Shown: in pieces, positions 48,130-60,769 of the stretch
How the letters are laid out: the number at the start of each line of letters is the position of its first letter
Numbering within the stretch: position 1 is the stretch's first letter
NCBI GenBank assembly: GCA_021292105.1
Contig: CM037870.1
Location: 10,536,486-10,600,485 of the forward strand
Origin: Anadara kagoshimensis
Taxonomy: Eukaryota > Mollusca > Bivalvia > Arcoida > Arcidae
DNA length: 64,000 bases
Direction: 5' to 3'
Made by a program: the position numbers and the translations under genes
The notes under the pieces: model-generated
Database searches by the model: none
Told to the model about the DNA's origin: nothing
What the model saw: the letters and a program-made list of their open reading frames with translations, nothing else

Positions 48130-51100
48130 AGTTAGTAACAATCTGGTAAAATATATCTTGATTAATTTGCATATGTATTTTGAAGTTCTATAGCATCAAC
48201 TGAACCACATTACTTGGTACCATTTTGTTTTTATGTCTGGTTACATTCCAAAGTACGAATTGCTTTGATTAGTGGTAACGGCACATATATCTTACAATAG
48301 AGTTCAACAGTATACAAAGTGAAACTTTATAATGTACCAAACAATTATTTTTATTTTCATAAGGTAAATAATCACATAAATTGAGTTTAAAATAAAAACG
48401 ACGTTATACCGAAATTTTGCAACGTAAATGATTCCGAAAAAAATATTAAGATGTATTGACCACGCTGTACATCGAAAAACTTCATTGTCTTTTTGGCTTA
48501 TTTTGTTTTATTTGTTGTGACATAATTATGGTCTTTATGGGTATTTTCATGAACAAACTTTCAAACTGCAAATTTATGTTTCATTAAAGACGAAGAGTGC
48601 AATGCATACAAACGGTCTCTGACCGGATATTATTTGTAACATAATAACAAAACTATATTTTCAAAGATATTTCTAATATATATTTGGATGGTAACGATTT
48701 TCTTTCATTTCTAACCGAAATGTTTATCTTTAAGAAAGAAAGAATTCGATTTATCCCATTGACTGATAATTCAGATAATAATTCTGTTGATGATTTTTAT
48801 CATTGATACATTACCACAAAATATATGATAAATTACAGCGTACCAACAAACGGAGAAACACAAAAATTATCTCGCGTCCCACAGAGAGGTAACATTTAAT
48901 ACCGAGAGAACTAGAATTGGATAGGTGTTTACAAATTCCGTAAAAATCTACTTTTGTATACTTTTTTATTTATGTGTCCATCAAAAACTTAATTGGCCAA
49001 TTAGTAAAAACATATATGCCAAGTTAAGAGATAAATAAAGAGATATGATCTGAAGAGTGAAGAACTAAGGGAGATAAGTCGTTCAAGTGTTGCGGTTGGT
49101 CGCTCTCAGACCGTATCATATTCCATTATAACTTTCTACTCACATACGTTAAAACGGCATTGATCTCAAAAAGATAATAAATAATAAACAATTTTCTCAT
49201 TTAAACACCGGGTGTCATCTCAAATAGAAGTTGGCGTTGAATAGACAAGCTCCTTTACGTCTTTAGAGATAGGCATTTATGTGAATGATACCGTCAAATA
49301 AAAATTGAGTTGTCCTCAAGATGTTTACCAATTATATATATATATACAAGTCATTTACCAAGAAGGTAAGAGGTTTTTATATCTTTCAATAACATATATT
49401 TAGATCTTTTAGATACATTGACTTTGAAAAATAATATGGAAGACAGAAACGTGTGAAAATAATATCACGATATCTGTAGTTGAGGTTAAATGTACATTCT
49501 CTAAGTTTCTGTATATTTTATACTCCCTGCTATTTTTTATTTGGAATATTAATTTGTTTATTTTTTTAATTAATTAATTTGCTCATCTTTTTCAACTTAA
49601 TGTTCTTTTTTATTTTATTTCATCAACAGAAACAAACAGAAACCAAAAGTATTAACAAAAAATAATAATAATGAATGGAGAATAGCAGTTTACATACTTA
49701 TTATCAACATTTAAATTTTAAAAAATGTATTAGGTTCCGAATTATAGAATTTTAAATATTTTACTCAATCTAAAAATACATTAAAAGTTCAGAGGTTAAG
49801 TCATTAAGAGAAGCGATACGTTTACTATGTTACACAGAACAACTGTTTAGAATCAAGATCGTTACATAGTTCTTTTGAACCTTCTAGTATCAATTTCACA
49901 TCTTTCCATTTTTAATTGTTAAAATGTTAAAAACATTGCGTGTATAATTTTTGAGAATCAATACGGCATTATCAGAGATAAAACTTAATCTTAAAACACA
50001 CCGCTTTAGCTATTCAATATAAACTATTACTTAATAAGTGAAGCCGCTTGACCTAACAACTTCTGAAGTGAACCCTGGCTGCATTTTTACGCTGAAGTAT
50101 GTGGAATTTGTCGCAAACTTACTATTGAAATGTCAAGTGTATAGAAGGGAAAAATTACTATTTCATAAAAATCAGTGTACGATTTTTTTTAATTCAAAAA
50201 AAATTAAAACACTATTTGAAATATTTGATAATTTCTGATAATTTTGCCGTATATTTGTCATGCAATTAAAATTGTTAAAATTTAAAATTTGTTTAAAAAT
50301 ATTAATTAATGAAGACTTACCGGTGTTGAAGATGGTTCCACTTCGTTATGAATCTAGATTATTCTTTATCTAATATCCTCTTCCATATGGAATACATAAT
50401 AAATTTGCTTAAAATTGAATTCTTAAATATCCAAAAAAGCGTCGACAAAGAAAAAACAAACAAAAAAATTACAAAAATCTCTTGTTGTAAATACGAACTG
50501 TATCATGAATCGCTTGAACAAACATACACAAATCTCTTTTCTGCGTTTTCTAAGCGGCTGAATACATCGGGGAATGGACAAGTCATGACTCCCGAGAGCG
50601 ACATCTTGTGCTTGGTCAAGACCCCCGTCTATCATCGCTTAATTACTTTTAGAAACCTTCATTATTGAATTCATCTTTGACCTATCCAGGCAACAAGCAC
50701 TGATAAGATAATATAGGAATATTTATAAAGGTAAAATATTAAATATTCTCATCGTTTGGTCATGTTAAAGGGTATCCAATATACCTCGTATTTTATTGTG
50801 ATGGATATGCGTGTACTAATTAATTTAAATTTCGCACGTGTGGTTTTCTTCAAATGCAAAGACGCGTGACAAACTCACTGAATGATTGCAGTGTCCAAAT
50901 CAGGTGTAATGAAGTGGAAGCATCAGACCTTTAAATAGCATTAATTTTCCAATACTACACCTTTGTTGAAAAAATGAAATATTAAAATTATAATTTTCTT
51001 TGTCAATTCGAAGATATATTTGTTTGCGATAACATTCTTAAAATAATTTTTTTTTAAATATGATAATATAAAGTGTTTTGCGTTTCTTTTGAACACATTT

Positions 51101-51924
51101 TTTGTAATTGAAAAATGCAAAACCAATCAATCATTTTGATATAATGTAATTTTACGTAAAGCATGTATTCCTAATATGTATGTTTTTTTATGGTCTACAA
51201 TTTATAATTGACTTTATACTGGTTCGTTAGGTCTGTCCGTGTGATGAAATTTTATGTTTAAAATGCTAGGTTGGAATTTTTTGTCCGAATCTTCCTGGAC
51301 TCATCTATTCGAATTCATGTCACTTTATGCTTCTTTTGACTTAGATACACTCATATAGTTTGGATTTTGGTTTGGTTTCCTGAGGAAAATTTGAAAATTA
51401 TAATAACTCATGGGGACACAAAATTATCCTTTTGTCATCAGAATTGATGACTTTAAGAGTGACAGCTTTTCGGCGAATGAATTAAAATTTAGTCAGAGTG
51501 TTTATTGTTTAAATATCTCGATTAAATTTGATCTGTGACAAAATCAGCATATAACGCAATACAATGACCATTGTACATTCTGATTGACCGATTGTTTCTT
51601 GATGATAACGTCTTTGATCAGATTTTGAAGAAGCTTAGACAGGTCGTCTATTATTCAAATATCCTGGTTATGATTTAATTTTATAAAAAGAAACAAACAA
51701 AAAATACCGAACACTGATAATTAACATATTGCAATCTGGTTGTTTAATAGTATTCAGACGGTAACTTGTTTTGATTGGATGTTGTTACTCTTTTGAATCT
51801 TAATCAAGTTTGAAGCATTATATAGTTTTTAGGATTAATGCTGATGCTTTATTCTGAGCATCAATCCGATAATTCTTGCAATGTTGATCATCTGATGCAT
51901 CCATGACCATGTTGGATACACAAT

Positions 51925-51959
<35 letters not shown>

Positions 51960-52250
51960 TATTCTTTGTAAAAAGATAGATTGTGAACAAAAATATCAAT
52001 AAATAAAAATAGCTTTGATTTAGCCAAAACCTGAAAATCGCCAAATGTTACATTTTTTATTTCCCTGAAATTTTAAATAGGTTTAGTTATTTATTTTTCG
52101 TAAAACTAATTAGATCATCTAGGAGATAATTTCAGTCATTCCTCATAGACCTGTTTTTACCATCACCCGACCTCTGCATTTTCACGCATGCTGATTAGCT
52201 AAAATGTAAGAGTTATTAGTACTTAAGCCTTTTACTATTCTCTATAAAAA
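48130..52250. other. Repeat-poor region upstream of the plus-strand gene
   Basis: This is the longest part of the intergenic space without retroelement copies, apart from the poly-T run, and it ends at the proposed first exon. That fits promoter or regulatory DNA. Frames at 50348-50668 and its reverse overlap each other and are not recognised. Confidence 0.45.
51926..51956. repeat. Poly-T run
   Basis: 31 consecutive T; possibly the poly-A tail of a minus-strand retrocopy, but no retrocopy is recognised beside it. Confidence 0.9.
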
Positions 52251-52259
52251 GCTAAAAAT

Positions 52260-52343
52260 ATGGCGAGTGCCGGCGGTAACCAAAGGCCAACGAGTTTCCT
52301 GATAATACATTTATGCGCATATTTCATTGTTGTTCACGTTCAG
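52260..52343 (+). CDS. First coding exon of a secreted protein (possibly a Wnt10/Wnt1-type gene)
   Basis: ATG begins 28 codons: MASAGGNQRPTS, then the hydrophobic run FLIIHLCAYFIVVHV and Gln, ending CAG before a GTAAAT donor in phase 0. An in-frame TAA lies 15 nt upstream, so this is the first possible ATG. GC at the start (GCGAGTGCCGGCGG) is well above the surroundings. A basic or polar N-terminus followed by a hydrophobic core is a signal peptide or anchor. It lies 34 kb from Wnt6 and is transcribed away from it. The animal Wnt9-1-6-10 cluster makes a Wnt neighbour plausible, but the peptide itself is not diagnostic. TATAAAAA at 52243-52250 is too close to the ATG to be its TATA box. Confidence 0.6.
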
Positions 52344-52999
52344 GTAAATTGTTTGATAAACATTAATTTTGTTTTGCCTACTACTTGTTCTTTTTGTCTA
52401 TTTATGTATTTTATTTATTCCCTTTACAAGGGTTTATCGAAAAGTGCACAGTCTTCATTCAAGTAAATTTTCAATTGACTGAACAAAAATTAAAGGCAAT
52501 GCTTAATTGGATATGAGTAGTGCCAAAATTCTCCACCAGTCCTATTGCCACATGATATATGGAAAAGGAGACCTTCAGTAACAACCTAGGACAAATCTCA
52601 TTGCGGAGAATGATGCGTTTAAAACTGCAATTGAGGATTTTTATATTGTTGATCAAGTGACACTAAATAGAAAAATTTAAATGCCAGACAAACTCTTAAC
52701 CCGTATGCGTTAGCAGACTGAGTTTGTTTATTTATCCCCACGTTTTGAAATTATTCAAACGAACTTACGAACTTGTTATAGTTTTCACTCATACCGCATA
52801 CTTAGTATGACACACCATAATATTGTTCTATTAGAATCAACACTACCACAGAATCTACTGGAAAAGTAAGTCACATATGGTCAACAAGGATCTAATGTTC
52901 ACATAAAATCTTTAATTGTTTTTGTTAATTGTAACTGGTTTAAAAAGACGCTTTAAATGGCGCTTTTTAATGTTTTTCAGTTTTTTATACATGTATTAT

Positions 53000-53062
53000 C
53001 CTACCTCAATTCCCTGGTCGAAGTTAACATGGTTAGCTTGCCAATTTTCACTTTGCTTTTTG
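53000..53062 (+). mobile_element. Retroelement 3' UTR scrap
   Basis: CCTACCTCAATTCCCTGGTCG then AGCTTGCCAATTTTCACTTTGC. Confidence 0.5.
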
Positions 53063-53175
53063 ACATAGTACTACAGAATATAGTATTGATGTATATGTTT
53101 CGGATCGCCAATTGTAAGTTGTAGTGTCATCATTTCAACTGCACACTACCGTGTTTTGCCATCAAATAAAAAAAT

Positions 53176-53630
53176 TACAAGTTAGGTAAGACATGCAAAT
53201 TTCCACCATGGAAGTAAGGCCGGGTGCTTCGAAAGGACAAGGACCTCCTGTTTAGCTAGCTACACCCGCCACATGTGTAATCAAAATTGTGTAAAAGGAA
53301 CATGGAACTATGGGACGTCAAATATATCCAGGGCAATCCTGGACAGTTACATTAAACTTATCAACAATACTGTGATGACGACCATAACATATTTTGAGGG
53401 CCTTGATAAGCCTGGGCTTGCAATATCCCTGTATATACAACTTTATAACCAATTGTCAGAATACAAATATTTAGCCTTTTGTGGGTGTAATAATTGAGAT
53501 ATAAGTACAAATAAAAGTAGAACTCAGTCGTATCTTTTATTTCAAACTCACTAGGATAAACAAAATTCCTACAAAAATCTCCAAATTTAGAGATAGAAGT
53601 CATATTTGTATGTTGAATTGAATGTTTTGG
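53176..53630 (-). mobile_element. Retroelement 3' end with internal deletion in RT
   Basis: The 3' UTR and coding end (53176-53440) are like other copies. The minus-strand frame further in reads YPSEFEIKDTTE and YLYLYLNYY, the RT segment after the catalytic YIDD, fused directly to the last part of the protein. So the copy reaches further 5' than most but has lost the middle. Confidence 0.7.
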
Positions 53631-53714
53631 CGACGGTTTCCTCTGCACATTTACAGTTTGAACAAGGTTCTGCAAGGATTATTCTTCATACGAATACGAA
53701 AAAAATCAGCAAGC

Positions 53715-53875
53715 AATGTTTCTTTTTTCGTATGAAGCAAAATTCATGCTGAAACTTGGAAGAAGACTGTCGTCAAATTACAAACCCAACATACAGATAT
53801 ATTGATGAAGTTACCTCTCTTACCAATCCTAAATGTAGAGACTTGACTGATTCCTCAAGTTCTGCTTAATATTCA
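53715..53875 (+). mobile_element. Reverse-transcriptase fragment (catalytic region, broken)
   Basis: The plus strand reads SYEAKFML, then NYKPNIQIY and TSLTNPK, corresponding to the RT stretch around YIDD. Aspartates of the catalytic box are lost or frameshifted. It runs into the antisense copy at 53876. Confidence 0.6.
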
Positions 53876-54170
53876 GATAAAAAACATACTAATCCATGTC
53901 CGAACCAGACTCAAAGTAAAGACGTTGAAACTGACAGGTTAGATTAAACATGTAAACTTCCGCCATGGAAGTGAAGCCGGGTGTTCCGGAAGGGCAAGCA
54001 CCTCTTGTTTAGCTAGTTACACACGCCACGTGTGTAATTAAAATTAAGTCTAAGGAACATGGAATTATGGGACGTTAAATATATCCAGGGCAATCCTGGC
54101 GACAGAAACATCCAACTTATAATCAGTACCGTGATGACGACAATAAAACTTTTTGACATATACCTCAATG
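53876..54170 (-). mobile_element. Retroelement 3' end (left arm of head-to-head pair)
   Basis: AAAAACATACTAATCCATG, GAAGTGAAGCCGGGTGTTCC, TTTAGCTAGTTACACACGCC, then coding end CAGGGCAATCCTGGCGACAG. Confidence 0.75.
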
Positions 54171-54299
54171 TTGAAGCCCACAAAAGGCTATATAACAAAC
54201 ATTACTTAAATATTTCTTTTGGCAATCCTCGAATGCGGCAATACGCCTGTTTTTCCTGGTTTTTTTTTTTTTTGTGTATTTCTTTCACAGATAATACCC

Positions 54300-54684
54300 T
54301 ATAGTAGAGCATGTTCCCACTACGGGAACCATATACAACAAAGCAGGATACTTGCAAATTAATTGTTTACTCGGGAATGTTGTAAGGTTAGGATTATCAA
54401 GGCCTTCAAAAAGATTTGAGGCCATCATAACAGAATTGTTGACAAGTATAATGTCACTGTATCCAGGATAGACGCCCCATAGTGCCATGTTTATTTCACT
54501 TTCAATTTTGATCTCACATGTGCCGGGTGAAGCTACTTAAACAGGGAGTACTTACCCTTCCGGAGCACCCGGCCTTAATTCCCTGGAAGTCCACGTTTTC
54601 ATCTTAATTTGTCAGCTTCCAAAGATTTTACTTTACATATGGGATTTTGAGTTGGACATGGACCTGCATGTTTTTGTTTTAATA
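54300..54684 (+). mobile_element. Retroelement 3' end (right arm of head-to-head pair)
   Basis: AGAGCATGTTCCCACTACGGG, GTCACTGTATCCAGGATAG, TTCCGGAGCACCCGGCC and GACATGGACCTGCATG. With 53876-54170 it forms an inverted pair with 3' ends outward and about 130 bp between. Confidence 0.75.
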
Positions 54685-55789
54685 TTTATATAATGACCCC
54701 ATCTTATTATGTAGATTTCATTATCAGTAGTTAATACTCCCTCGTGTTGCAATATCTGCAAAATTTTCAGGACAAAACAATATTTTATCTAATGGACAAG
54801 ATCAGTTTTGATTTTTTTTTACCAAAATAAATACTCAAAATTCTGAACAGGACAATTTTAACGAACGAAAAAATTAAAAAATCTGTACAAATCTCCACGC
54901 GCTATTATAAATGGTATCGTTTACACTGTAAACATTTAACATTTACTGGTTAAGGAAAGATAACCGCTATTAATAAAGCAAATGATATACCAATGCTAGA
55001 ATACTTCTTAAAAAACATAAATAAAAGATTATATAAACCGTGAATATCACAACATAAAAACTACGGACAATTTCGCCAAAACGATAAATTCGTGCTTTTA
55101 TAAAAAGACATTAACTGTCATACAATTCAAAAATCAGGCAAAACGTACTTAGCAATTTGTATCGACAACGCACAAAAATTGGTTATTGAAAGAAAATCAC
55201 CTCTCGGTCGTCATTGGTATGTACAGGCGAAAACATCTTCGATAATATATAGTTTGTGGTATCGCAAACCTAACTATATATAAACAATAGGAAGACACGG
55301 ACTATTTACTTTTATCGATACATCATCGTTTACATAAGCACTATCTTCCTTTATTTAAAATGGGCATTTAAATTTAAAAGTAAATATTTTGAAACAAATA
55401 TCACACTGGTCAACCGGTCAATCCGAACAGATGTTTTCTCTTAAACATACTGAAATCAGACATGTTAATTTTATATGTAAACACCACAAAGACTCATGTC
55501 TCTATTCAAACAGGGGGAAACGTTTTTTTATTATTTGCGAAATTAAAAGGGTTAGATGGACGACAGTCATTAACAGAAAAAGAATCCAAAAGTAAACCAT
55601 CTAAAGTTTAATTCTAGAAACCCTGTTAGTATCTATCATACATTTAACACCCAATTTCTACATTATCTTGCTTAATGACCTACAGTCAAGGCAAGTTTAA
55701 ATCATGACTTTAAAATCATCTAGGACAATGCGCCAAGTACGTACTCGGCTTTCCTCCTGAAAGGTTCATTTTGTTCTTATTAATTGTTA

Positions 55790-56226
55790 CTATGCAGCAA
55801 TATACCTGTTTTTTCTGCTTATGCTATTTGTTTCACAAGTAATACACTTTGGTAGAGCTTGTTCCTACTACGGGAAATTTATACAACGAGGCAAGCTGCT
55901 TACCAATACCTTGTTGATCAAGGGATGGTGTACGCCTAGGCTTTTCAGGGCCCTCAAAAGTTTATGGCCGTCATCACAATATTGTTGATAATTGTGATGT
56001 CTCTGTGTAAAAGATTGCCTTGGATATATTTGACGTTCCGTGTTCCATTCACTCCTTTTGTTTTGATTACCTTAACGGCGGATGTAGCTAGATAAACAGG
56101 AAATGCTTACCCTTCCTGGAGGAGCTCTGCTAAAGGTTCATGTGTTAACCTAAAATTAGCATTTTCAAAGTTTTTTCTTTGCTTTGGGATTGTAATTTGA
56201 ACCTGGATTGGTACGTTTGTGTTTTT
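55790..56226 (+). mobile_element. Retroelement 3' end
   Basis: From ATGCAGCAATATACCTG to ACCTGGATTGGTACGTTTG. The frame shows ACSYYGKF and RLFRALKSL, matching the RT C-terminus of the copy at 2951. About 440 bp. Confidence 0.75.
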
Positions 56227-56747
56227 ATTAATACTACTAAGTATCTATTTCATAACTATTTGATAATTATCTATTACGCATACGATCTATTAATTATAAA
56301 CATTTCAATATATATGTGTGTATCATTTTAAGGATTTGGTCTCATAAGTTCCATGCTTTTAAGTCAAGGAGCTATAAACACTCCAATTTACTTTCTTTTA
56401 AGATTATAAAAACCGCAGCATTCAAAATGTCAAGATCAGATACTGGTATATAAAGTTCTAAAACAAGTAGCGAAACATTCTTAAATAGTTGGTCTATATA
56501 GCAGTTTCTAACTTAAGCACCAAATCAAACACAAACAAAGAGGAAATCGTGTACATTCTGTATAAGTTGCATAAAGGATTAGTGAATATAGACATATGTA
56601 CTACATCTCATACTAAAGTCTGGTAATTATGTTAAAGACCAAAAATAGGCTAAAGTCAATTACCTTCTATGACAAAAACTTCTTATAGAATCTAAACTTT
56701 AATGTCGGATAAGGAGGTCACAAAAAGTATCTATTTCAACCATTCAA

Positions 56748-56820
56748 TTATTTTTTAATTTTTTTTTTTTTTTTTTATTATTTATTTATTTTTTTTTATT
56801 TTTTTTATTTTTTTTTTTTT
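56748..56820. repeat. T-rich low-complexity run
   Basis: Almost pure T with scattered A, just before the longest retroelement copy. Confidence 0.9.
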
Positions 56821-56879
56821 GCACAACTTACAACTTCACCATTCTGACTGATTACAAAAATATCCCGACGATACTATCA

Positions 56880-57605
56880 ATAAAATGTTAGAATTTTAGA
56901 AAGACGTCATATTTTTGTGTTGGGCGATATATTTATCCAAAAGATGATCGGTATGCCAATTGGCACAATGCACAATATTGCTTGCCGATTGTTCCTTATT
57001 CATGTGAAACGGAATTTAGAAAGACCCGCGTTCAATCTGGAGAGAATACGGTATCAAAATTATTCGACTCCACGTACAAATTTATAGATGACGTTCTATC
57101 TCTAATTAATCCTTACTTTTCAGATTATGTTGTCATCTATCTATTTTGAACTAAAGATACGACTAATTCGTCAAGTTTTGCTTCATATTTAGACTTCTAC
57201 CTCTATTGTGAAACTCACTAAAGGCTACATCTGAAGAAGACATACTTAATGACTCAATAATGACTATATTGTCAGTTTTCCTTTTCTATGCCTGCTTCTC
57301 ATGCTGATCATTTATTTGTTTCACAATTTATACGATTTGGTATAATATTCCAAAATATATTCTAGATATCCATAATTCCGTTTTATTCCTATTCTCAATT
57401 TGCTTACACATGTAACCGGTGAAGCTAGTTAAACGGGGTGCGTCTTTCCTTCTTCCGTAGCACTGACTTCACTTCCCTGATGGAAATTCAAGTTCAAGTT
57501 AATTTGTAATTTGTGGAAATTCAAGTTCAACTTAACGTTAACTTAATTTACCATTTTTCAAAGTTTTTCAAAGATTTTTCCCTTTATTTTGTTGTTTACT
57601 TCTTT
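56880..57605 (+). pseudogene. Longest retroelement copy: RT catalytic region to 3' UTR
   Basis: This shows which protein the whole family encodes. Frame A reads IGMPIGT (56947-56967), the substrate-binding motif usually seen as G-x-PMGTN. Frame B reads KFIDDVLSLINPYFSDYV, the catalytic box (F-I-D-D at 57081-57092), then DTTNSSSFASYLDFYL (from 57156). After these come the C-terminal block and the 3' UTR (GGTGAAGCTAGTTAAACGGG, CACTTCCCTGATGG). The frame shift between motifs and a TGA before DTT mark it as dead. The domain order suits a Penelope-like or related RT; no nuclease domain is visible. It starts after a T-rich stretch. Confidence 0.75.
57481..57550 (+). repeat. Direct duplication inside retroelement 3' UTR
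   Basis: GGAAATTCAAGTTCAA(G/C)TTAA occurs at 57481 and again at 57515, 34 bp apart, within the copy above. Confidence 0.7.
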
Positions 57606-58217
57606 CATTCATTTATTATTTCTGTTTCTGGTTGTCATGGTTATATAATAATGTTTTTTCAGCTACATATTACTTCTTTTTAATTTGCAATGCATAATAA
57701 AAACTTGTACTATCTTAGTGTTTTAAAAGATAAGTGTTAAAATTTCGACACAAACTTCTGATTTGCCATATATGGAAATATCAAAAGAAATACAAACACC
57801 CTATAATATGTTTGTTTATAGATTAATATGTGAAGATAAATTAATTTGTGTTTATAAACAATCAGGATAGTTATATCCTTTGTTTTGTCGAGTTTTATCG
57901 GTTGTTTACGCCTTTTAGGATCCCACGACCTCATACCAAGATAAATGTCTAGCCGGAAGTACATTTATTACTGCAACAAGACAAACCATTCCAACATTAA
58001 TCAGTATTGTTACTTTCAGATTGTTACTTTTGTTTAACGTCATACCAGCAAATTTTCAGTCATACAAAACACGATAAATTCATGTAATTTTATTTTTTTT
58101 CGATGATTTGCCTTATATTAAACATGGGTTTTAATTAGCTGTCCTATAACACTGATAGTATTTTCAAAGCGCCAGGACACGGTTAAACTAGAGACAGACT
58201 TATATTGCAATCTGCTA

Positions 58218-58443
58218 ATCAAAAACAAACATACTAATCCATGTCCGAATCACAAACTAGAAGCAAAGTAAAAACTTTGGAACTGACAAGTTAGGTTAGA
58301 CACGTGAACTGCCACCAGGGAAGTGAGGCCGGGTGCTCCGGAAGAGTAAGCACCTCCTGTTTAGCTACACCCGCCACGTGTATAATCAAAATTGTGTGAA
58401 AGGAAATGGAACTACGAGACGTCAAATATATCCAAGGCAATCC
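58218..58443 (-). mobile_element. Well-preserved retroelement 3' end
   Basis: AAAAACAAACATACTAATCC, CACCAGGGAAGTGAGGCCGG, GTGCTCCGGAAGAGTAAGC, ACCCGCCACGTGTATAATC; truncated at CAAGGCAATCCTAC. Close to the copies at 2951 and 23145, so probably a recent insertion. Confidence 0.8.
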
Positions 58444-59577
58444 TACAATTGAATCATATACTGGGCGAACGGCAAGCTCGATATTGTTTAGAAACAGAAA
58501 TATTTATACTCATTCTTTGAGATTATTCAAAAGCTTACGACATGCTACCATTTGTAATAAAGTAAATAAAATAACCTCCACATTGATCGGAGATGGTCAT
58601 CTAATCGGGATACTATGAAATATTCAATATTCCTTAGTGCTCTTCGAGGCAATCAATTACACTTCCCCTAGCTTTGCAAGTTGGACAGTATTGTAAAATA
58701 TAGATGTATTTTTGGAAAAGACACAAGCGGTGTATAATAAACTGTAAGCAAAACAATTATATACAAGATAGAGACATTAAAAACTACGCTTATTGGCAGT
58801 GATATGTTTGGAGGACTTATTCGATTATTTTTTTATGTTAATAATTTTCATGAATATAAAACTACTTTTTGGGCAATAACATTTTTCCAGAATGTTATTG
58901 AAAAGTCGTAACAACAATTATCATATATAGACTGGGAAACTAAGTAACTCCGATTTATTTGGATAAAGTCCAACATTAGAACAATTATTGGTGTCCTTGT
59001 ACATATTGAAGTGAATTGGAAATCAAAAGGAATTTGATACGATGAATATGTTTACAGTCCTCATTATCTAAAACTTTCAGGCAAGTTAAAATTTATGAAC
59101 ATATTCTTTGTGCACAGACGACATAACGGGATACAAAATGATAGCACTCTTAAGAAATCCAATTTGAAGTCCAACTTTATTGACAATAAGATTTAGAGTA
59201 ATACGATATACAGACCCTATATTTGATTTATACACAAAACTGATGCATCTAGGCCGCTAAAGCGCTTGTAAGGAGATTTAGAAACATATGATAACATTAA
59301 AACTCCACCCCGGTTCGTGACAACCGTTGTCTAAGTTTATTTTCTATCGGATAAATTTTAAATTCCTGTCAGATTCATGAAAATGTTTGGACGACCGAAT
59401 GATTGATCACAATGTTTGCTTTTCTGAAACCCAGATGTTTGTCCCGACAAACGTTTATTGGATTTTGAAATCGAATTAAGAGGAACTTTAGCGAATACGA
59501 CCATAAACACTAAGCGCGAAGTTTTTAAGGAATTCCTGTACTTATTTATTTTCACTTTTAAACACAAGTGTTTTCAG

Positions 59578-59613
59578 GGTAACAGAATTATGTGCGTGGG
59601 AAGTGTGGCTGAG
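59578..59613 (+). CDS. 12-codon microexon, probably exon 2 of the 52260 gene
   Basis: A pyrimidine-rich stretch ending GTGTTTTCAG is followed by 36 nt encoding GNRIMCVGSVAE and then a near-consensus GTAAGC donor. Both ends are phase 0, compatible with the exon at 52260-52343 (joined VHVQ-GNRIM). Vertebrate Wnt10 has an N-x-I-L-x-L-x-x-x-G-E stretch just after the signal peptide, and this peptide aligns to it without gaps (N, I, M, V, A, E). Wnt1 has an M-W-W-G motif here and aligns about as well with a gap, so the subfamily is open. An unrelated secreted protein is also possible. Confidence 0.45.
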
Positions 59614-60760
59614 GTAAGCGATTTTGTTTTATGTAATATTTTTATATTGAGACAGAATATTACGTTTTATATTTTTATACAAAACAAAATTGTTTAGTAC
59701 AGGTACACTGATTTTGGTTATGTCAATCCATGTAAAATGAAATGATTGAAATATGAAGACTAGCTTAGAATTGTGATTTATTTAATGAGTATTCAAACAA
59801 CAACCCCTCAGTAAAGTATTGTCGCATGTCTTAAGATTGTAAACTTATTTTGTTTCTTAATATGGATACATGTGTAAAACTTGGGTATTCATATTTTGAG
59901 GATAAAACTTTCATTCAAAAACACGATCTTAGTAAAAGTATGGTCGTAAACTTTAATATGTTGCTTGAAATGGCTACCAGTGTAAAATCTATAACGTTGG
60001 TTAGTACAATTGTTTGCATCTAAGACTTTTGGGATTACTGATTGAGGAAAAATTTAGGTTTGCAATATTTCTGAGTTGTACGGATTATAACTAATAATAG
60101 CCAAAATGTATATAATATGAATGAAATCATTCTCTTTTGTCTTCAGAAATGAAGCGATCTGTTATATTTCAGCAGTATACAATGCGTTGTAAGTACGTGT
60201 ATTGGTATTATATCAGCATAGAATGACTATTTGAGTCACTTTGCAATGAGAGTACAGAGTTTGTATTAGTATTTTAAATTTATCAAACATCTTTGTACAG
60301 AATAATATAATGTTATAAGTCAATAGTTTAAAACGAAACTAAGTGTTTTATGTTACGACATTGACTTTAAATTCAACATCTTCCTCGACAAAGAAAAAGG
60401 AAAGTTAAATTTAAAACAAAACAAACATGTTACGACACCAAACTCCAAAAGACCTTATTTTCAACATAATAAAGTCATGATGACATTATTTCACTCAACA
60501 ATTTTTTAGAAGTACTATGACACTTTTAAAAAAGGGTTCTAAAATTCAGTACCAGCTTTCTATAACTATGCATCCCAAGGTTTGATTGCAGGTGTACATC
60601 TATACGGTCACTATTCTCTATGGAACCATAAGTGTACAATACACAATGTACAAGGTCGTGGAGTATCATTCTATCGTTGAAATGTAAATCTAATTTGGAA
60701 TCAAAAATTATTTTTTACATATTTGACAACTATTGTTTTCAAGATGTATCCCAATAAGAT
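59614..60760. other. Probable intron of the plus-strand gene
   Basis: Follows the microexon donor. No recognised content. Confidence 0.4.
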
Positions 60761-60769
60761 GTGTTGTTA

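Noticed and set aside
50348..50668. 106-codon plus-strand frame with a 70-codon frame opposite
   Set aside because: No similarity I recognise and no consistent exon borders.
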